From positions 100,481,363-100,545,362 of the forward strand of contig NC_092046.1 in the NCBI RefSeq assembly GCF_003086295.3: a stretch of DNA of 64,000 nucleotides, read 5' to 3'. This DNA is from Arachis hypogaea (Eukaryota > Streptophyta > Magnoliopsida > Fabales > Fabaceae). Of this stretch, positions 62,345 through 64,000 are shown piece by piece. The translations under genes were made by a program, and so were the position numbers. A model generated the notes under the pieces. The model saw only the letters and a program-made list of their open reading frames with translations. It did not search any database and was not told the DNA's origin. The stretch's first letter is position 1, and each line of letters starts with the position of its first letter.

Positions 62345-64000
62345 ATGAGCAGGAGCAAGGATAAGAACATTCTTGTGGAAGCAGATCCAGAACCTGAAAG
62401 GACTCTGAAGAGAAAATTAAGAGAAGCTAAATTACAACAATCCAGAGATAATCTTTCAGAAATTTTCGAACAGGAGAAGGAGATGGCAGCCGAAAATAAT
62501 AATAATGTAAGGAAGATGCTTGGTGACTTCACTGCACCTAATTCCAATTTACATGGAAGAAGCATCTACATTCCTGTCATTGGAGCAAACAACTTTGAGC
62601 TGAAACCTCAGTTAGTTTCTCTGATGCAGCAGAACTGCAAGTTTCATGGACTTCCATCTGAAGATCCTTTTCAGTTCTTAACTGAATTCTTGCAAATATG
62701 TGATACTGTTAAGACTAATGGAGTAGATCCTGAAGTCTACAGGCTCATGCTTTTCCCTTTTGCTGTAAGAGACAGAGCTAGATTATGGTTGGATTCTCAA
62801 CCCAAAGACAGCCTGAACTCTTGGGATAAGCTGGTCACGGCTTTCTTAGCCAAGTACTTTCCTCCTCAAAAGCTGAGCAAGCTTAGAGCTGATGTCCAAA
62901 CCTTCAGACAGAAAGAAGGTGAATCCCTCTATGAAGCTTGGGAAAGATACAAACAGTTGACCAAAAAGTGTCCTTCTGACATGCTTTCAGAATGGACCAT
63001 CCTGGATATATTCTATGATGGTTTATCTGAGCTATCAAAGATGTCACTGGACACTTCTGCAGGTGGATCCATTCACCTAAAGAAAACGCCTGCAGAAGCT
63101 CAAGAACTCATTGATATGGTTGCTAATAACCAGTTCATGTACACTTCTGAGAGGAATCCTGTGAATAATGGGACGCCTATGAAGAAGGGAGTTCTTGAAG
63201 TTGATACTCTGAATGCCATATTGGCTCAGAATAAAATATTGACTCAGCAAGTCAATATGATCTCTCAGAGTCTGCATGGAATGCAAGCTGCATCCAACAG
63301 TACTCAAGAGGAATCTTCTGAAGAAGAAGCTTATGATCCTGAGAACCCTGCAATAGCAGAGGTGAATTACTTAGGTGAACCTTATGGAAACACCTATAAT
63401 CCATCATGGAGAAATCATCCGAATTTCTCATGGAAGGATCAAAAGCCTCAACAAGGCTTTAATAATGGTGGAAGAAACAGGTTTAGCAATAGCAAGCCTT
63501 TTCCATCATCCACTCAGCAACAGACAGAGAACTCTGAACAGAATGCTTCTAATTTAGCAAATTTAGTCTCTGATCTATCTAAAGCCACTGTGAGTTTCAT
63601 GAATGAAACAGGGTCTTCCATTAAAAATTTGGAAGCACAAGTGGGCCAGCTGAGTAAAAGGATCACTGAAATCCCTCCTAGTACTCTCCCAAGCAATACA
63701 GAAGAGAATCCAAAGGGAGAGTGCAAGGCCATTGACATAAGCGCCATTGCCGAACCTGTGAGGAGAGGAGAGGACGTGAATCCCAAGGAGGAAGACCTCC
63801 TGGGACGTCCAGTGGTCAATAAGGAGCTTCCCTCTGAGGAACCAAAGGACTCTGAGGCTCATCTAGAGACCATAGAGATTCCATTGAACCTCCTTATGCC
63901 CTTCATGAGCTCTGATGAGTATTCCTCTTCTGAAGAGAATGAGGATGTTACTGAAGAGCAAACTGCCAAGTTTCTTGGTGCAATCATGAAGCTGAATGCC
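62345..64000 (+). CDS. gag-pro: E6 gag-protease, second copy, cut by window end
   Basis: Start MSRSKDKNIL. Open for 552 codons to the last base, and the protease half is beyond the window. It matches 53013-54668 almost base for base; visible differences are an Ala to Val change near residue 79 (cctgccattgg to cctgtcattgg) and an Asn to Asp change near 409 (tctaatctat to tctgatctat). Gag domain and WRNHPNFSW motif as in the first copy. No stop is seen, so both tandem copies may be expressed. Confidence 0.9.
   Translation, partial: MSRSKDKNILVEADPEPERTLKRKLREAKLQQSRDNLSEIFEQEKEMAAENNNNVRKMLGDFTAPNSNLHGRSIYIPVIGANNFELKPQLVSLMQQNCKFHGLPSEDPFQFLTEFLQICDTVKTNGVDPEVYRLMLFPFAVRDRARLWLDSQPKDSLNSWDKLVTAFLAKYFPPQKLSKLRADVQTFRQKEGESLYEAWERYKQLTKKCPSDMLSEWTILDIFYDGLSELSKMSLDTSAGGSIHLKKTPAEAQELIDMVANNQFMYTSERNPVNNGTPMKKGVLEVDTLNAILAQNKILTQQVNMISQSLHGMQAASNSTQEESSEEEAYDPENPAIAEVNYLGEPYGNTYNPSWRNHPNFSWKDQKPQQGFNNGGRNRFSNSKPFPSSTQQQTENSEQNASNLANLVSDLSKATVSFMNETGSSIKNLEAQVGQLSKRITEIPPSTLPSNTEENPKGECKAIDISAIAEPVRRGEDVNPKEEDLLGRPVVNKELPSEEPKDSEAHLETIEIPLNLLMPFMSSDEYSSSEENEDVTEEQTAKFLGAIMKLNA

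Larger units (their letters stand above)
49204..64000 (+). mobile_element. E6: tandem FIDEL-like element (LTR-internal-LTR-internal..), runs off window
   Basis: LTR A 49204-51028, interior 51029-58538 (7510 bp), LTR B 58539-60363, second interior from 60364 to the window end. The period is 9335 bp. The two interiors are almost identical as far as they can be compared (a few substitutions and 1-bp indels in about 3.6 kb). No TSD or foreign sequence separates the units, so they share LTR B. The left flank is actgc (49199-49203). There is no RT or integrase in the complete unit. Confidence 0.93.

Noticed and set aside
49204..64000. E6 tandem as a pure assembly artefact
   Set aside because: The two copies differ by clustered LTR substitutions and scattered single changes, including coding ones; long reads would settle it.

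Overview
This window is a nest of plant LTR retrotransposons, and I found no host gene in it. The organism is a flowering plant, most likely a legume of the peanut genus Arachis. That assignment rests on my memory of the LTR that opens TGATGAGCGGATAATTTATA, which resembles the FIDEL family of Arachis; it is not a database result. All elements look like Ty3-gypsy of the Tat/Athila side: tRNA-Asp-type primer sites, gag without a CCHC knuckle, a DLG(A/S)-type protease, and a second ORF of the 'putative plant transposon protein' kind.

Layout, left to right. E2 (minus, LTRs about 1.95 kb, left LTR cut by the window edge) runs from before base 1 to 20158. Its left LTR is split by E1 (minus, 1229-11094, TSD gtgcc). 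E2 lies in an older LTR (X, ending at 21754), which also holds a rearranged TRIM (20571-21292, TSD caatc). X abuts the 3' end of E7 (plus), whose 3' LTR begins at 22386. That LTR is split by E3 (minus, 23249-30755, TSD gcctc) and then cut at 31389 by E4 (minus, from 31390). E4 is the only element here with RT, RNase H and integrase. Its protease is split by E5 (plus, 38086-48837, TSD gacgt) and, 366 bp further on, by E6 (plus, from 49204 past the window end). E6 is a tandem LTR-internal-LTR-internal array with a 9335-bp period.

E1, E2, E5 and E6 carry gag-protease plus ORF2 but no reverse transcriptase or integrase, so they must borrow these from elements such as E4. E3 has no recognisable gag or pol domain, only one decayed ORF. 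Open frames in the window are E6 gag-pro (53013-55199 and the partial copy from 62345) and ORF2 of E5 and E6. Nearly all nonsense codons in the broken frames fit C-to-T decay at CAG sites.

The main discovery is a set of apparently structured RNA modules shared by these elements, with compensatory stem changes between copies and families. They are: (1) a tandem array of three-way-junction folds in the 5' leader; (2) a row of hairpins just after the gag-pro or pol stop codon; (3) a stem-loop just before the polypurine tract, duplicated ahead of ORF2; (4) two tandem hairpins between ORF2 and the 3' LTR. Separately, each family has its own CpG-rich short palindrome repeated upstream of the LTR TATA box, and FIDEL-like elements and E3 repeat it inside the element. 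In E5 and E6 the internal array is followed by a TATA box and ORF2, which suggests a second, internal promoter.
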